A stretch of 64,000 nucleotides of DNA from Meiothermus sp. Pnk-1 (lineage in GTDB: Bacteria > Deinococcota > Deinococci > Deinococcales > Thermaceae): assembly GCF_003226535.1 (NCBI RefSeq), contig NZ_QKOB01000002.1, forward strand, positions 186,001-250,000, given 5' to 3'. A model generated the notes under the pieces. The model was not told the origin of the DNA and searched no databases. It saw only the letters and a program-made list of their open reading frames with translations. Within the stretch, counting starts at the first letter, position 1. Each line of letters starts with the position of its first letter. This document shows, piece by piece, positions 1-8,668 of the stretch. A program made the translations under genes and the position numbers.

Positions 1-648
1 CAGCCCAACCCTGAGCAACCACTCGATGTTGAGGCGTTGTGCCCACACGGGCACCCGCCTGACCTCGCCGGAGAGCACGTCCAACACCCCGCCGACGCCG
101 ATGGCGACCTTCGCACCCAGGTTCGCTTTGTTGCGGTGGATGAAGGTGTCTTGCCGCTCGCCCATCCCTACCAGCAACAAGTCCGGCTGGGATTGGCGGA
201 TGGCCTCGAGCACGGCGGCTTCGTCCTGGAAATAGCCGTCTTGGGTGCCCACCACCTGGATTCCCCACTCGCGCCGGGAGCGTTCGGCGGCTTTTTGCGC
301 GATCCCCGGTCTTGCCCCGAGGAAGAAGACCCTTAGGCGAGGGCCGAAGCGCTTGAAGAGTTCGACCGTCAGGTCGGCTCCGGTGACCCGCTCCTCCAGC
401 CGCTTTCCCGTAAGCCGCTTGGCGGCCCAGAGGATCCCTACCCCGTCCGCAGTGACCAGCTCGGCCTCGAGGATGGCCCGCCGAACTGCTGGGTCGGATT
501 GCGCCCGCACCACGATCTCGGGGTTGAGCGTCAGGACTTGGCGAGTGGGGCCGGACGTTTGCAGAAATCCCTCGATGACCTCGAGGGCCCCGCTCATGTT
601 GACCAGGTCCAGGGGAAGGCCCACAAGGCTGATCCGCTCAGGCTTCAT
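1..648 (-). CDS. WecG/TagA/CpsF family glycosyltransferase (3' end cut by window)
   Basis: Translating the complement from the ATG at 648 gives about 216 residues open to the window edge. Family hallmarks are visible in order: LTLNPEIVVRA near residue 42, a TADGVGILWA segment near 67, RVFFLGA near 107, and LLLVGMGERQDTFIHRN near 157, followed by GVGGVLDVLSGEVRRVP. Known members transfer N-acetylmannosamine-type or related sugars to undecaprenyl-linked acceptors for cell-wall or surface polymers, at the inner face of the membrane. The start overlaps the stop of the upstream ComB-like gene by 11 bp, so the two are probably translationally coupled. The sugar donor cannot be read from the sequence. 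Confidence 0.9.
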   Translation of the reverse strand, partial: MKPERISLVGLPLDLVNMSGALEVIEGFLQTSGPTRQVLTLNPEIVVRAQSDPAVRRAILEAELVTADGVGILWAAKRLTGKRLEERVTGADLTVELFKRFGPRLRVFFLGARPGIAQKAAERSRREWGIQVVGTQDGYFQDEAAVLEAIRQSQPDLLLVGMGERQDTFIHRNKANLGAKVAIGVGGVLDVLSGEVRRVPVWAQRLNIEWLLRVGL

Positions 649-1414
649 CGCTGCCCTCCAGTGCGGTAAAAGCATAGGCGATACGGTCTTTGGAGAGTCC
701 GTAACGGGAAGCTTCCAGCAGCCGGGTTTCCTGCAACAGCGGAACTACCCGATCGAAGCCGATCAGGCTGGCCAAGGCGATATCCTCGTCGCGGCCCATG
801 CGGTGCAGGCGCTGGCCCTCCCCACTCCCGAACAGGGCTTCTTGTGGGTCGGGGAAAAGCGAGAGCAGGTGGGTGGCCAGGGAAGCTCCCTGCATGGTGG
901 TGAACGAAAGGGCCTGCTCGAGCCGTTTGGCGAAAAACCCCGCGGCTAGCATGTTCGCTTGGCTGGGCTCGCCCGATCCGGCGGATTGGGGGTCCCCGAG
1001 GGTTTCCGCCGCGCAGATGAGGGCCACTTCCTCCCTGGCCAGCCGGGGAACCGCGGCGAGCAGGGCCTTGGCGTTGCGGAAATGTCCCAGGACAGCCCGC
1101 GGGGCCTGGAAAGCCAGCGCTCTGGCCAAGGAAGGGGCGTGGACAACGCACCGAAGCCCACGCATATCGGCCGATTCCAAATCCCTAAAGCTCAGCCCGC
1201 GGTGGAATCCCTCGGGGGGGATCCCCTCCTGCTCTCCCAGCAACACGTCGCCGGGTTCGGCCAGGAGACGGGCCGAGCGGAGGCTAGGAGCCACCCAGAC
1301 CTCGCGGGCTCCCCGAGCCAGGAGCAGGCTCACTGCGCTCCCGGGAAAAACGTCTACCACCACCGCTAGGTCGGGGTAAGTCGGGTTAGGGCTCAGATCT
1401 ACCCGTAGGCGCAC
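638..1414 (-). CDS. ComB-like protein (2-phosphosulfolactate phosphatase family)
   Basis: A 258-residue protein with the ComB pattern: VVVDVFPGSAVSLLLARGA near the N-terminus (family V-x-DVLRA..T..A...GA), a LLGEQEG loop, and AVLGHFRNAKALLAAV. ComB hydrolyses 2-phosphosulfolactate in archaeal coenzyme M synthesis; bacterial homologues are common but their substrate is usually unknown, so only the family is called. The GTG start at 1414 was chosen because a TATAAT box sits exactly 6 nt upstream, fitting a leaderless message. The reading frame stays open further upstream, but that extension runs across the scpB region in another frame and is spurious. Overlaps the start of the downstream glycosyltransferase by 11 bp. 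Confidence 0.75.
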   Translation of the reverse strand: MRLRVDLSPNPTYPDLAVVVDVFPGSAVSLLLARGAREVWVAPSLRSARLLAEPGDVLLGEQEGIPPEGFHRGLSFRDLESADMRGLRCVVHAPSLARALAFQAPRAVLGHFRNAKALLAAVPRLAREEVALICAAETLGDPQSAGSGEPSQANMLAAGFFAKRLEQALSFTTMQGASLATHLLSLFPDPQEALFGSGEGQRLHRMGRDEDIALASLIGFDRVVPLLQETRLLEASRYGLSKDRIAYAFTALEGSDEA

Positions 1415-1420
1415 GGCGGC

Positions 1421-1426
1421 ATTATA
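1421..1426 (-). promoter_or_regulatory. -10 box of leaderless promoter for the ComB-like gene
   Basis: TATAAT on the minus strand, followed by GCCGCC and then the GTG start. The spacing is the same 6 nt seen before most other gene starts in the window. No good -35 hexamer is obvious. Confidence 0.6.
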
Positions 1427-1485
1427 TAAGGGGCATACGTCACGTCGTCGTGCCCCAAGCGATGGGCTTACGACGCCGAGGGCGC

Positions 1486-2007
1486 TCAACTGCGCAGCAG
1501 CAAGGTCGGCCCTTCTTCCATGGGCGGCAAGTCGTCCAGGCTTTGCAGACCAAAGGTGATCAAAAAGCGTTCGGTAGTTCCGTAGAGCTTGGGCTTGCCC
1601 AGCGCGTCTTTTTCCCCTACCACTCGTACCAGCTCGCGCTCGAGGAGCCCATCTAGCACCCCTTCGGCGCTCTTGCCCCGCAAAGCTTCGATCTCGGCGC
1701 GGGTCAGGGGTTGGTGGTAAGCCACGATGGCTAGGACCTCGAGCGCGGCCCTGGAGAGCTTGGGGGGAGTGGGGCGGAGCACCTGCTCCACCGCCGCGAG
1801 GTGGCGAGGGTGGACCACCAGCCGCCAGCCTTGGGCCACGTACTCCAGGCTGACCCCGGTGTCGCCGCTGGAGAGCTCGGCGGCCAAGGAATCGAGCGAG
1901 CGTAACAAGGCGTCCTTGGGGTAGCCCAGCTTGGCGAAGTCCTCGAGGGTCAGAGGCCTCCCCGCGGCAAAGAGCAGGGCCAGGAGGGTGGGACGGAGCT
2001 CGTGCAT
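1486..2007 (-). CDS. scpB: segregation and condensation protein B
   Basis: A 173-residue ScpB. It has the paired winged-helix layout: residues 1-75 include LLALLFAAGRPLTLEDFAKL, and the second domain contains the family signature LEVLAIVAYHQPLTRAEIEALRGK, then LYGTTERFLITFGLQSLDDLPP. ScpB forms a complex with ScpA and the SMC ATPase that compacts and separates chromosomes. No scpA is in the window. The gene lies 71 bp upstream of the ComB-like gene on the same strand and is divergent from pilC, with only 67 bp between the two starts. Confidence 0.95.
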   Translation of the reverse strand: MHELRPTLLALLFAAGRPLTLEDFAKLGYPKDALLRSLDSLAAELSSGDTGVSLEYVAQGWRLVVHPRHLAAVEQVLRPTPPKLSRAALEVLAIVAYHQPLTRAEIEALRGKSAEGVLDGLLERELVRVVGEKDALGKPKLYGTTERFLITFGLQSLDDLPPMEEGPTLLLRS

Positions 2008-2059
2008 GGTGACTGTACTGCAGGGCCGCAGATGAACTTTGGGCGGCCTGAACCTCAGC

Positions 2060-2065
2060 TATACT
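2060..2065 (+). promoter_or_regulatory. -10 box for pilC
   Basis: TATACT nine nt before the ATG at 2075, with a weak TTGGGC 15 nt further upstream. There is no Shine-Dalgarno site, so the transcript would be leaderless or nearly so. Confidence 0.45.
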
Positions 2066-2074
2066 AAACCCAAT

Positions 2075-3301
2075 ATGCCGAGCTACCAATACAAAGCCCG
2101 CGACAAGCAGGGACGGATGATCTCGGCGGTAATCGAGGCCGACGACGTGCGGACTGCAGCCCGGACCCTGCGGGATAAGGGCTTCTATATCGCGGAGATT
2201 AAAGAACCCGGTAAAGGGCTTCAGGCGGAGATCAAGATCCCTGGGTTGGACCGGGGGCCGGGCCTCAAGGACCTGGCTATCTTCAGCCGCCAGCTCGCCA
2301 CCATGCTCTCGGCGGGCTTGCCGATCGTGCAAGCTTTGGCGATTCTGGAAAAGCAAACCGAGAAAAAAACCTTTCAGGCCATCATCAAGGATGTCCGCAC
2401 CGAGGTCGAGGGCGGAGCCTCCTTCAGCGAGGCTTTAGCCCGTCATCCCAAGCTCTTCAACCGCCTGTACATGAACCTGGTGCGGGCCGGGGAGACCTCG
2501 GGCAACCTGGACGCTATCTTGGACCGGCTCTCTACTTTCTTGGAGAAAGACCTCGAGCTGCGGGGCAAGATTAAGTCGGCGCTCACCTACCCCACCATCG
2601 TATTTGTGTTCGCCATCGGGGTGACCTACTTCTTGCTCACCGGGATTGTGCCGCAGTTTGCCAGCATCCTCACCTCCCTCAACGCCCAACTGCCCCCGCT
2701 GACCCGCTTTCTGATTGCGGTTTCGGATTTTCTAAAGTCGAGCGGGCTTTTCCTGCTGGTCCTGGCCGTAGCCGGATATTTTGCCTACCGCGCCTATTAC
2801 CGCACCGAGCAGGGGCGGCGGGTCATCGATCGTTTCAAGTTGCGGATGCCGGTCTTCGGTGACCTGACCAAGAAGAGCTCGCTGGCCCGCTTCTCCCGCA
2901 CCTTTGGGATTCTGATCAGCAGCGGCGTGAACATCGTGGAGTCGCTGGATATCACCAAGGGAACCGCCGGGAACGCTGTGGTGGAAGATGTGCTCGAGGA
3001 GACCAAGGTCACCATCCAAGCCGGGGAGCCGGTGCACTCGACGTTGCAAGCCTATCCGCAGGTGTTCCCGCCGATGGTGAGTTCGATGGTGGCTATCGGC
3101 GAGGAGACCGGGGCGCTCGATACCATGCTGCAAAAGATCGGCGACTTTTACGAGCGCGAGGTGAACGAGGCGGTCTCGAGCCTCACCGCCGCCATCGAAC
3201 CGGTGATGATTATCTTCTTGGGGGTGATCGTGGGAATGATTGTGGCGGGGATGTTCCTGCCGCTGTTCCAGATCATCAGCACCCTTTCGGGGAGTCAATA
3301 G
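2075..3301 (+). CDS. pilC: type IV pilus / type II secretion inner-membrane platform protein PilC
   Basis: A 408-residue PilC/GspF protein with two GspF domains. The N-terminus YQYKARDKQG is typical; domain 1 carries DLAIFSRQLATMLSAGLPIVQAL, domain 2 carries RFSRTFGILISSGVNIVESL, and the three membrane segments lie near residues 160-190, 210-235 and 370-400. PilC is the membrane rotor on which the PilB and PilT ATPases act to extend and retract pili, and in Thermus-type bacteria the machinery also serves DNA uptake. The ATG at 2075 gives the canonical N-terminus; a longer frame from 2039 adds residues upstream of the promoter box. The stop overlaps the convergent EVE gene by 7 bp. Confidence 0.95.
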   Translation: MPSYQYKARDKQGRMISAVIEADDVRTAARTLRDKGFYIAEIKEPGKGLQAEIKIPGLDRGPGLKDLAIFSRQLATMLSAGLPIVQALAILEKQTEKKTFQAIIKDVRTEVEGGASFSEALARHPKLFNRLYMNLVRAGETSGNLDAILDRLSTFLEKDLELRGKIKSALTYPTIVFVFAIGVTYFLLTGIVPQFASILTSLNAQLPPLTRFLIAVSDFLKSSGLFLLVLAVAGYFAYRAYYRTEQGRRVIDRFKLRMPVFGDLTKKSSLARFSRTFGILISSGVNIVESLDITKGTAGNAVVEDVLEETKVTIQAGEPVHSTLQAYPQVFPPMVSSMVAIGEETGALDTMLQKIGDFYEREVNEAVSSLTAAIEPVMIIFLGVIVGMIVAGMFLPLFQIISTLSGSQ

Positions 3302-3762
3302 GCCAGCCAAGGCTTGGCCAGCGCGAGGATCCTCTGCGCCACAGCTTCTCCCACCGGCATCACCGAGAGGCGGTTCCCCCGCCGTAGCGTCCATAGCTCC
3401 TCGGGGGAGAAGTGGGCGCGCAACACCTCGAGCCCCAGCACGTTGGCAAAAGCCTGCACGAACTCCACCCGCACCGTCCACCAGCGAGGGTGATCAGGGC
3501 GGCTTCGGGGGTCAAAGTAGTCGGATCTGGGATCGAACTGGGTGGGGTCCACCACCTCGCTCTCGATCACCCTACACAGCCCGGCGATTCCCGGAGAGGC
3601 GGTGTTGGAATGATAGAAAAAGGCTAGGTCGCCTACTTGCATCGCACGCAAAAAGTTTCGCGCTTGGTAGTTGCGTACCCCGTCCCACACGGTGGTTTTC
3701 TGGCGCGCGAGGTCGTGGATGCTATATACCTCGGGTTCGGACTTCAACAACCAGTAGGCCAT
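3295..3762 (-). CDS. EVE domain-containing protein
   Basis: A 155-residue stand-alone EVE domain (thymocyte nuclear protein 1 family). It opens with YWLLKSEPEVYSIHDL and continues with WDGVRNYQARNFLRAM, GDLAFFYHSN, and WWTVRVEFVQAF, which are the signature blocks. EVE domains belong to the PUA-like fold and are thought to bind modified bases in DNA or RNA. The role of this stand-alone bacterial form is not established. Convergent with pilC, overlapping by 7 bp. Confidence 0.9.
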   Translation of the reverse strand: MAYWLLKSEPEVYSIHDLARQKTTVWDGVRNYQARNFLRAMQVGDLAFFYHSNTASPGIAGLCRVIESEVVDPTQFDPRSDYFDPRSRPDHPRWWTVRVEFVQAFANVLGLEVLRAHFSPEELWTLRRGNRLSVMPVGEAVAQRILALAKPWLAY

Positions 3763-3790
3763 AACGTCTCTAGCTTAGTGCGTCGGCAAC

Positions 3791-4516
3791 TTAGCCCACG
3801 TCCCAAACCGGAGCTTCTCCGCCCGAGAGGCCCGCACCCTGGATGAACCCCTCCACCAACGAGGCCGCCTCCGCTGGGTTCTCCCAGGGGGCTAGGTGGC
3901 CGCAGCCCTCCAGGCTCACCCGCACCGCGCCCAGGCCCCGCTCATTCGCGGGCACCCAGTCCGCCACTTCCTGAGCGTAGCGCGAAGGGGTGAACACATC
4001 CTCGGCCCCGACCCCTACCAACACCGGGCCTCTTAGCCGCCGCACAGCTTTTCGCCCATCGGGAAGTTCGAGCATTCCCCCGATCCACTGGCCTACGTCC
4101 AAGCCGGCTAGGCCCTCGGCCCAAGCGGCGATGGGCTGTTGGCCGTACTCGAGAAAATACGCCCCGAAGAACCAGGGCTTGGCCGCTTCCACAAACGCCG
4201 CGAGCCCTGTCGCGTGAGCGGTTCTTAGGGCTCGCAGCCGGGCCTCGAGCGCGGCATCCACCCGCACGATGGGGCTGAACACGCTCAGGCTGCGGGCCTC
4301 GCTCTCGGCGGCGAGGTGGATCGCGGCCCAGGAGGCTTCGGCGAAGGCGACCAGATGGGCGTGGCGCGGGACCCGCGCCCGCCACGCTTGGTACGCCTGG
4401 AGAGCGGTGGGGTAGCGCTCGAGTTCGCTGACGTCGAATCTCGAAAGCGCCCTGGCCAGCCCACGAAAGCCTGCGGGTGGGGCTAGATAACCGGGCATCA
4501 GGACGAGCTGCTCCAC
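3791..4516 (-). CDS. alpha/beta hydrolase
   Basis: A 241-residue single-domain alpha/beta hydrolase. A nucleophile elbow of the degenerate form A-E-A-S-W-A lies near residue 63, the acid is the D in VGAEDVFTP near 192, and the catalytic histidine is in GCGHLAPWENP near 215. The order Ser-Asp-His and the length fit small esterases or BioH-like hydrolases; the substrate cannot be told. The GTG at 4516 is preceded 6 nt upstream by GATCTT, a possible leaderless -10 box. Confidence 0.8.
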   Translation of the reverse strand: MEQLVLMPGYLAPPAGFRGLARALSRFDVSELERYPTALQAYQAWRARVPRHAHLVAFAEASWAAIHLAAESEARSLSVFSPIVRVDAALEARLRALRTAHATGLAAFVEAAKPWFFGAYFLEYGQQPIAAWAEGLAGLDVGQWIGGMLELPDGRKAVRRLRGPVLVGVGAEDVFTPSRYAQEVADWVPANERGLGAVRVSLEGCGHLAPWENPAEAASLVEGFIQGAGLSGGEAPVWDVG

Positions 4517-4634
4517 CCAAACAAGATCTCATGGTTTGGGAAAACAAACAGCGATTCAGCCCGCAGAAGTTCGCAGCTCTGCTCATTACCCTTGTGGGAA
4601 AGAACGACGGCTTTCGTGAAGTCGGCGCCTCCGG

Positions 4635-4640
4635 TAAACT
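4635..4640 (+). promoter_or_regulatory. -10 box of leaderless promoter for the hotdog thioesterase
   Basis: TAAACT, then CGTCAT, then the GTG start at 4647: the recurrent 6-nt spacing of leaderless genes here. Confidence 0.5.
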
Positions 4641-4646
4641 CGTCAT

Positions 4647-5066
4647 GTGCCGCAGCTGAACTTCCACAACCTTCCCAAAGAGACCCTGATCGAGACCCTG
4701 GGGATCCGTGTAACCGAAGCCAGCCCCGACCGGGTGGTGGCCGAGATGGAGGTGACCCCCAAGGTGCACCAGCCCTTCGGCTTTTTGCACGGCGGGGCTA
4801 GCGTGGCCCTGGCCGAGACCGTAGCCAGCATCGGGGCCTATCTGGCCGCCCCCGAAGGGCACACCTCGTTCGGGCTCGAGATCAACGCCAACCACCTCCG
4901 TTCGATGCAGTCCGGCAAGGTGAGGGCGGTGGCCACCCCGTTGCACCAGGGCCGCACCACCCACGTCTGGAGCATCGAGATCCGCGACGAGCAAGGCCGG
5001 CTGGTCTGCGTTTCCCGTTGTACGCTGGCCATCGTCCCTTTGGAGCGGCAACGCGGCAATTCCTAG
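4647..5066 (+). CDS. PaaI/YdiI-type hotdog-fold thioesterase
   Basis: A 139-residue hotdog protein. The block GFLHGGASVALAETVASIGA around residues 45-65 is the catalytic helix of the 4HBT/PaaI family, with the acidic residue of AETVAS in the usual catalytic place. GLEINANHLRSMQSGKVRA and SRCTLAIVP complete the fold. Such enzymes hydrolyse acyl-CoA thioesters, for example phenylacetyl-CoA intermediates or 1,4-dihydroxy-2-naphthoyl-CoA in menaquinone synthesis. Menaquinone use by this phylum makes a MenI role possible, but the sequence alone does not decide. Starts with GTG after a leaderless-type promoter. Confidence 0.85.
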   Translation: MPQLNFHNLPKETLIETLGIRVTEASPDRVVAEMEVTPKVHQPFGFLHGGASVALAETVASIGAYLAAPEGHTSFGLEINANHLRSMQSGKVRAVATPLHQGRTTHVWSIEIRDEQGRLVCVSRCTLAIVPLERQRGNS

Positions 5067-5103
5067 ACCCGGGCCGTTCTCGCTAACTTGTGGCGGCTTC
5101 CCT

Positions 5104-6186
5104 ATGATGAAACCGGTCTTTGCTAAAGTCGGTATCTTCGGCATCGGGCTGCTGGGGGGATCGGTGGCGCTGGGCCTGCGCGAGCGCTTTTTGGCCGAGG
5201 AGGTGCACGCTTACGACGCCGACCCGAGCGCCCTCGAGGATGCCTTGGCCCTAGGGGTAGTGGACCGCACCCACACTGGGCTCGGTTCCTGGATCGAGGA
5301 ACTCGATATGGGCGTCCTGGCCGCTCCCGTCCGGGCGTTGGCTGAACTCGGCCAGCAAGTGGCTCGCTTCACCCGCCCCGACAGCTTGTGGACCGACGTG
5401 GGCAGCGTCAAAGCCCCCATCGTGGCCGCGCTTTCTCCGGTGTTGCCCAACTTCGTGGGGGGGCATCCTATGGCCGGCAGCGAGAAGGCCGGAGTGGAGG
5501 CCGCCCACGCCGGGCTTTTGGAGAACGCCGTCTGGGTGCTGACCCCCACCCCAAAGACCCAACCCCAGGCCCTCGAGCGCCTGCGCGAACTGGTGCGCCA
5601 CCTGGGGGCCTACCCGATGGACCTCTCTCCCGACCTGCATGACCGGCTGGTGGCCCGCGTCTCTCACCTCCCTTACCTGCTGGCGGTAGGGCTCAACCGA
5701 ATGGTCGCTCAGGACGAGCACCGGGAGCTATTGATGTTTTTGGCGGCAGGGGGGTTCCGCGACCTGACCCGGGTGGCCTCGGGCTCCCCGCGCATGAGCC
5801 GGGACATGGTGGTGACCAACCGGGCGGCCCTGCGGGGGGCCATCGAAGACCTGCGGGCCATCTTGCTCGAGCTGGAAGAACAGCTCGAGGATCCCGAAAC
5901 CCTCCTGGCCACCGCCGAGGAGGCCAAACGCACCCGCGACGCCTTGCCCATCGTCAAGCGCAGCCTGCTCCCGGTAATGCACGAGCTGGTGGTGCAGGTG
6001 CCGGACAAACCCGGCCAGATCGCCCGCGTCTCGACCGCTTTGGGCGAGGCCTACATCAACATCAAGCAGTTCGAGGTGCTGGCCATCCGCGACGAGGGCG
6101 GGGCCATCCGCATGGGCTTCGCCACGGCGGAAGAGCGCGAGGCGGCCCGGCGAATCCTGGAAAGCATCGGCTATCGGGTGCGCTGA
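5104..6186 (+). CDS. tyrA: prephenate dehydrogenase with C-terminal ACT domain
   Basis: A 360-residue TyrA. The N-terminal NAD-binding motif is GIFGIGLLGGSVALGL (residues 10-25), followed by LAAPVRA, WTDVGSVKAPIV and the substrate-site block GGHPMAGSEKAGVEAA with its catalytic histidine. A further histidine region is RVSHLPYLLAVGL. Residues from about 290 form an ACT domain (ELVVQVPDKPGQIARVSTALGEAYINI), the usual tyrosine feedback module. It converts prephenate to 4-hydroxyphenylpyruvate in the cytoplasm. Two adjacent ATG codons at 5104 and 5107 are both possible starts. The 3' end overlaps the convergent membrane-protein gene by 16 bp. Confidence 0.95.
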   Translation: MMKPVFAKVGIFGIGLLGGSVALGLRERFLAEEVHAYDADPSALEDALALGVVDRTHTGLGSWIEELDMGVLAAPVRALAELGQQVARFTRPDSLWTDVGSVKAPIVAALSPVLPNFVGGHPMAGSEKAGVEAAHAGLLENAVWVLTPTPKTQPQALERLRELVRHLGAYPMDLSPDLHDRLVARVSHLPYLLAVGLNRMVAQDEHRELLMFLAAGGFRDLTRVASGSPRMSRDMVVTNRAALRGAIEDLRAILLELEEQLEDPETLLATAEEAKRTRDALPIVKRSLLPVMHELVVQVPDKPGQIARVSTALGEAYINIKQFEVLAIRDEGGAIRMGFATAEEREAARRILESIGYRVR

Positions 6187-6704
6187 GCCTCTTTTGGGTA
6201 TCGCTCGAGCACCCTGCGCAAGCTGGGTCCCAGCCCGGCGATCAGGAAGGCCAGGTAGGCGAGGTCGAGCCCCCAAAGGGCTGCGAATAGACCTCCGGGC
6301 GGCGGGGCGTTGTGGGCGTGCCGGGCCACCATCCAGACCAGCAGCCAGGCCATCGGCAACACCGCCACGAGCGCCGCCCAGACGAAACCCCAAACCACCG
6401 ACAGCGCTTCCCGGCGGGCTGCCGGGGGCAGCCGGAGCAGCCGCTCCTTGTGCGGGAGGTTGAGCCAAGCGAGGCGGGCTTCGTGCAGCGTCAGGGTCGA
6501 TAGGGCGAGCACCAAGACGACGATCCCGCTGAAGATGAGGGGGATCTCGAGGAAGTGGGGCTTCGGCCCCCAGGCCGTCGCGTTGCCCCACAGGTCGAAC
6601 CGGAGAGGAATCCGGTCGGGCAGTCGGCTGTACACCAGCAGGCTATAGACCCATAAACCCACCAGGGTGGTGCAATTCAGGGCGGCCAGCCACCGGTTGG
6701 ACAC
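6171..6704 (-). CDS. DUF1648-like integral membrane protein
   Basis: A 177-residue protein with four hydrophobic segments, near residues 8-26, 53-75, 103-128 and 142-163. The stretch SRLPDRIPLRFDLWGNATAW after the first segment is the DUF1648 signature (P-x-x-IP-x-HF-x-x-x-G-x-x-x). The function of the domain is unknown; in SdpI it is linked to immunity against a toxin. The protein is probably in the inner membrane. The gene starts with GTG; a TAGTAT box lies 9 nt upstream. Confidence 0.75.
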   Translation of the reverse strand: MSNRWLAALNCTTLVGLWVYSLLVYSRLPDRIPLRFDLWGNATAWGPKPHFLEIPLIFSGIVVLVLALSTLTLHEARLAWLNLPHKERLLRLPPAARREALSVVWGFVWAALVAVLPMAWLLVWMVARHAHNAPPPGGLFAALWGLDLAYLAFLIAGLGPSLRRVLERYPKEAQRTR

Positions 6705-6716
6705 AGCCTAAGGATA

Positions 6717-8084
6717 CTAGGCCAGCTCGGGCAACACCTTGCCGGGGTTCAACCGCCCCTCGGGGTCTAGGTGGCGCTTGAGGTCCCAGAGGACGGCCAG
6801 GGTCTCCGGGTCCACCGCCTCGCGCATGAACTCGCGCTTCATCAGGCCGATGCCGTGTTCACCCGAGAGCACCCCGCCGTGGCGCAGCGCCACCCGCGCG
6901 ACCTCGTGGGCCAGCTCCCATACCTTGTCTTCAGGGTCGGCTTTGGGGTCGTAGAGGATGTTGGGGTGGAGGTTGCCGTCGCCGATGTGGCCGAACTGCA
7001 CCAAAGGAAGCCCGTACCGCTGGCCCAGGGCCTCGATCTCGCGCACCACCGCGGGGAGGGCGGAGCGCGGCACCGTGATGTCCTCGTTCATGCGCTTGGG
7101 GCGAATGCGCCCGATGGCCGGCGACACCGAGCGCCGCGCCTGCCAGAGCCCCTCGGCTTCCGCCGGGCTGTTCGCCAAGCGCACCACTCCCCCCGCGGCC
7201 CGGCAGGCCTGGGCCACCCACTCCAGCTCCTCCGTCACCACCTCGAGGTCGTCGCCGTCGGTGTCCACCAGCAGCAGCGCCGCCGCGTCCACCGGCAGGC
7301 CCAGGTGCAGGTAGTCCTCGACCGCGCGGATGCAGGCCCGGTCGAGAAATTCCAGCTTTGCCGGGACCGCCCCCGCCGCGATGGCCTGGGAGACGGCCTC
7401 GGCGGCCTGTCCCACCTCAGGGAAGTGGGCCATGAGGGTACGGGTGTGCTTGGGGAGGGGCTCGAGCCCCAGCGTGGCCTCGGTGATGAGGCCCAGCGTG
7501 CCCTCGCTGCCGATGAGCAGCCCCGGCAGGTCGTAGGCCTGGCGGCCCAGGCGGTGCACCTCGCCAAAGGCGTCCACGAACTCTAGCTCGCGCACATAGT
7601 CGCCGGTCACCCCTTTTTTGAAGCACATCGGGCCCCCGGCGTTCTCGGCTAGGTTGCCCCCCAGGGTGCTGGTGCGGAAGGAGGCCGGGTCAGGGGGGTA
7701 GTACAGCCCGTGGGGTCTGGCCCGCTCGCTGACCCAGGCCGTGACCACCCCCGGCTGGGCGATGGCGAGGCGGCGGAGGGGGTCGAGCTCGAGGCGGGTC
7801 ATGCGGGTAAAAGCGACGACGATGCTCTCCCGCACCGGCACCGCCCCGCCCGATAGCCCGCTGGCCGCCCCCCGCGCCACCACCGGCAGGCCCACCGCCC
7901 GGGCCAGCCGCACCACCTCCACCACGTCCTGGGTGGTCTCGGGCAGCACCACCACGGTGGGGGTTTGGCCCACCGCGATGGCGTCGTAGCGATACATCTG
8001 TCGTTGGGGAAGCTCGAGGAAAACCTTACCCTTTCCCAACCGATCGGCAAACTCCCGAAACACACGGGGGGATGAAACGCCCAC
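6717..8084 (-). CDS. glcD: FAD-linked oxidase, glycolate oxidase GlcD / D-lactate dehydrogenase type
   Basis: A 455-residue VAO/PCMH flavoprotein. The FAD domain carries [32 protein letters not shown] (pyrophosphate loop), [20 protein letters not shown] and [18 protein letters not shown]. The C-terminal FAD-oxidase domain carries [16 protein letters not shown] and ends with [14 protein letters not shown], the metal/substrate histidine motifs of the family. It oxidises a 2-hydroxy acid such as glycolate or D-lactate and passes electrons to the respiratory chain; the exact acid is unresolved. The GTG start at 8084 sits 6 nt after a TAGACT box. No glcE or glcF is adjacent. Confidence 0.9.
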   Translation of the reverse strand: MGVSSPRVFREFADRLGKGKVFLELPQRQMYRYDAIAVGQTPTVVVLPETTQDVVEVVRLARAVGLPVVARGAASGLSGGAVPVRESIVVAFTRMTRLELDPLRRLAIAQPGVVTAWVSERARPHGLYYPPDPASFRTSTLGGNLAENAGGPMCFKKGVTGDYVRELEFVDAFGEVHRLGRQAYDLPGLLIGSEGTLGLITEATLGLEPLPKHTRTLMAHFPEVGQAAEAVSQAIAAGAVPAKLEFLDRACIRAVEDYLHLGLPVDAAALLLVDTDGDDLEVVTEELEWVAQACRAAGGVVRLANSPAEAEGLWQARRSVSPAIGRIRPKRMNEDITVPRSALPAVVREIEALGQRYGLPLVQFGHIGDGNLHPNILYDPKADPEDKVWELAHEVARVALRHGGVLSGEHGIGLMKREFMREAVDPETLAVLWDLKRHLDPEGRLNPGKVLPELA

Positions 8085-8090
8085 GGTCCC

Positions 8091-8096
8091 AGTCTA
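8091..8096 (-). promoter_or_regulatory. -10 box of leaderless promoter for glcD
   Basis: TAGACT, GGGACC, then the GTG start at 8084. Confidence 0.5.
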
Positions 8097-8115
8097 ACAA
8101 ACGGCGAAGCCAGGC

Positions 8116-8562
8116 CTAGCAGTCGAAGATGGGGACGCTGTACGAGGCTCGGGTCTGGCGGAAGCCGCTCTCAAAGGTAGCCTCGAGCACCAAATAGGCG
8201 TTTTCCGGAGGGCGTGAGGCGGTGGCAATTCCCTCTTTGCTCGCCAAGGTTGCGAAGGAGGGGATCTGGGCCGTTACCGAGATCAGGTTGCCCTCCTTAT
8301 TCACGCTGGCGCTAAGGCTGCGCAGGTCGTAGCGGTTGCCGTCATCGGCCTGCCAGTAAGTGCGCCAGGAGACGAGGCTTCCTTGGAAGCTGAATCGGTA
8401 CGCGACGGCGCTGGGACGGGCCATACAAAGGTAAGGGGATTCCAGGGTGAAGTTCGATATCCGCTCTCCCGACGGACCGGGGCCGGTCTCGCTCGAGGGT
8501 TGACAACCCGAGAGAAGGAATGCAATCAAGCTCAGGATCAATACAGCAGCAAATCTGAGCAT
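8116..8562 (-). CDS. putative lipoprotein
   Basis: A 148-residue protein with a lipoprotein signal peptide: MLRF start, hydrophobic core, and lipobox LLSGC at residues 16-20, so Cys20 would be lipidated. The rest is a small beta-rich domain with one more cysteine near residue 45 and one at the C-terminus, which could form a disulfide. No family is recognised. The start is supported by a TATGAT box 6 nt upstream (8569-8574). Confidence 0.7.
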   Translation of the reverse strand: MLRFAAVLILSLIAFLLSGCQPSSETGPGPSGERISNFTLESPYLCMARPSAVAYRFSFQGSLVSWRTYWQADDGNRYDLRSLSASVNKEGNLISVTAQIPSFATLASKEGIATASRPPENAYLVLEATFESGFRQTRASYSVPIFDC

Positions 8563-8568
8563 GTTTTA

Positions 8569-8574
8569 ATCATA
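8569..8574 (-). promoter_or_regulatory. -10 box of leaderless promoter for the lipoprotein gene
   Basis: TATGAT, TAAAAC, then ATG at 8562. Confidence 0.5.
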
Positions 8575-8668
8575 GCATAGCCCCCGCACGCTGGCTTTAG
8601 CTTGGCTTTAGGCGGCCCGCGGGGGGTTGGCGACCCGGTGATCCGCTACCGGACGGAAGGGGGGTTGA

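Noticed and set aside
638-2356. One continuous 572-codon leftward frame across the ComB-like and scpB regions
   Set aside because: Only its last 258 codons match a family; upstream it runs out of frame through scpB, whose own 173-codon frame is a clear family match. There is also a promoter box just before 1414.
6771-7586. Rightward 271-codon frame opposite glcD
   Set aside because: His/Arg/Gly-rich shadow; glcD motifs are unambiguous on the other strand.
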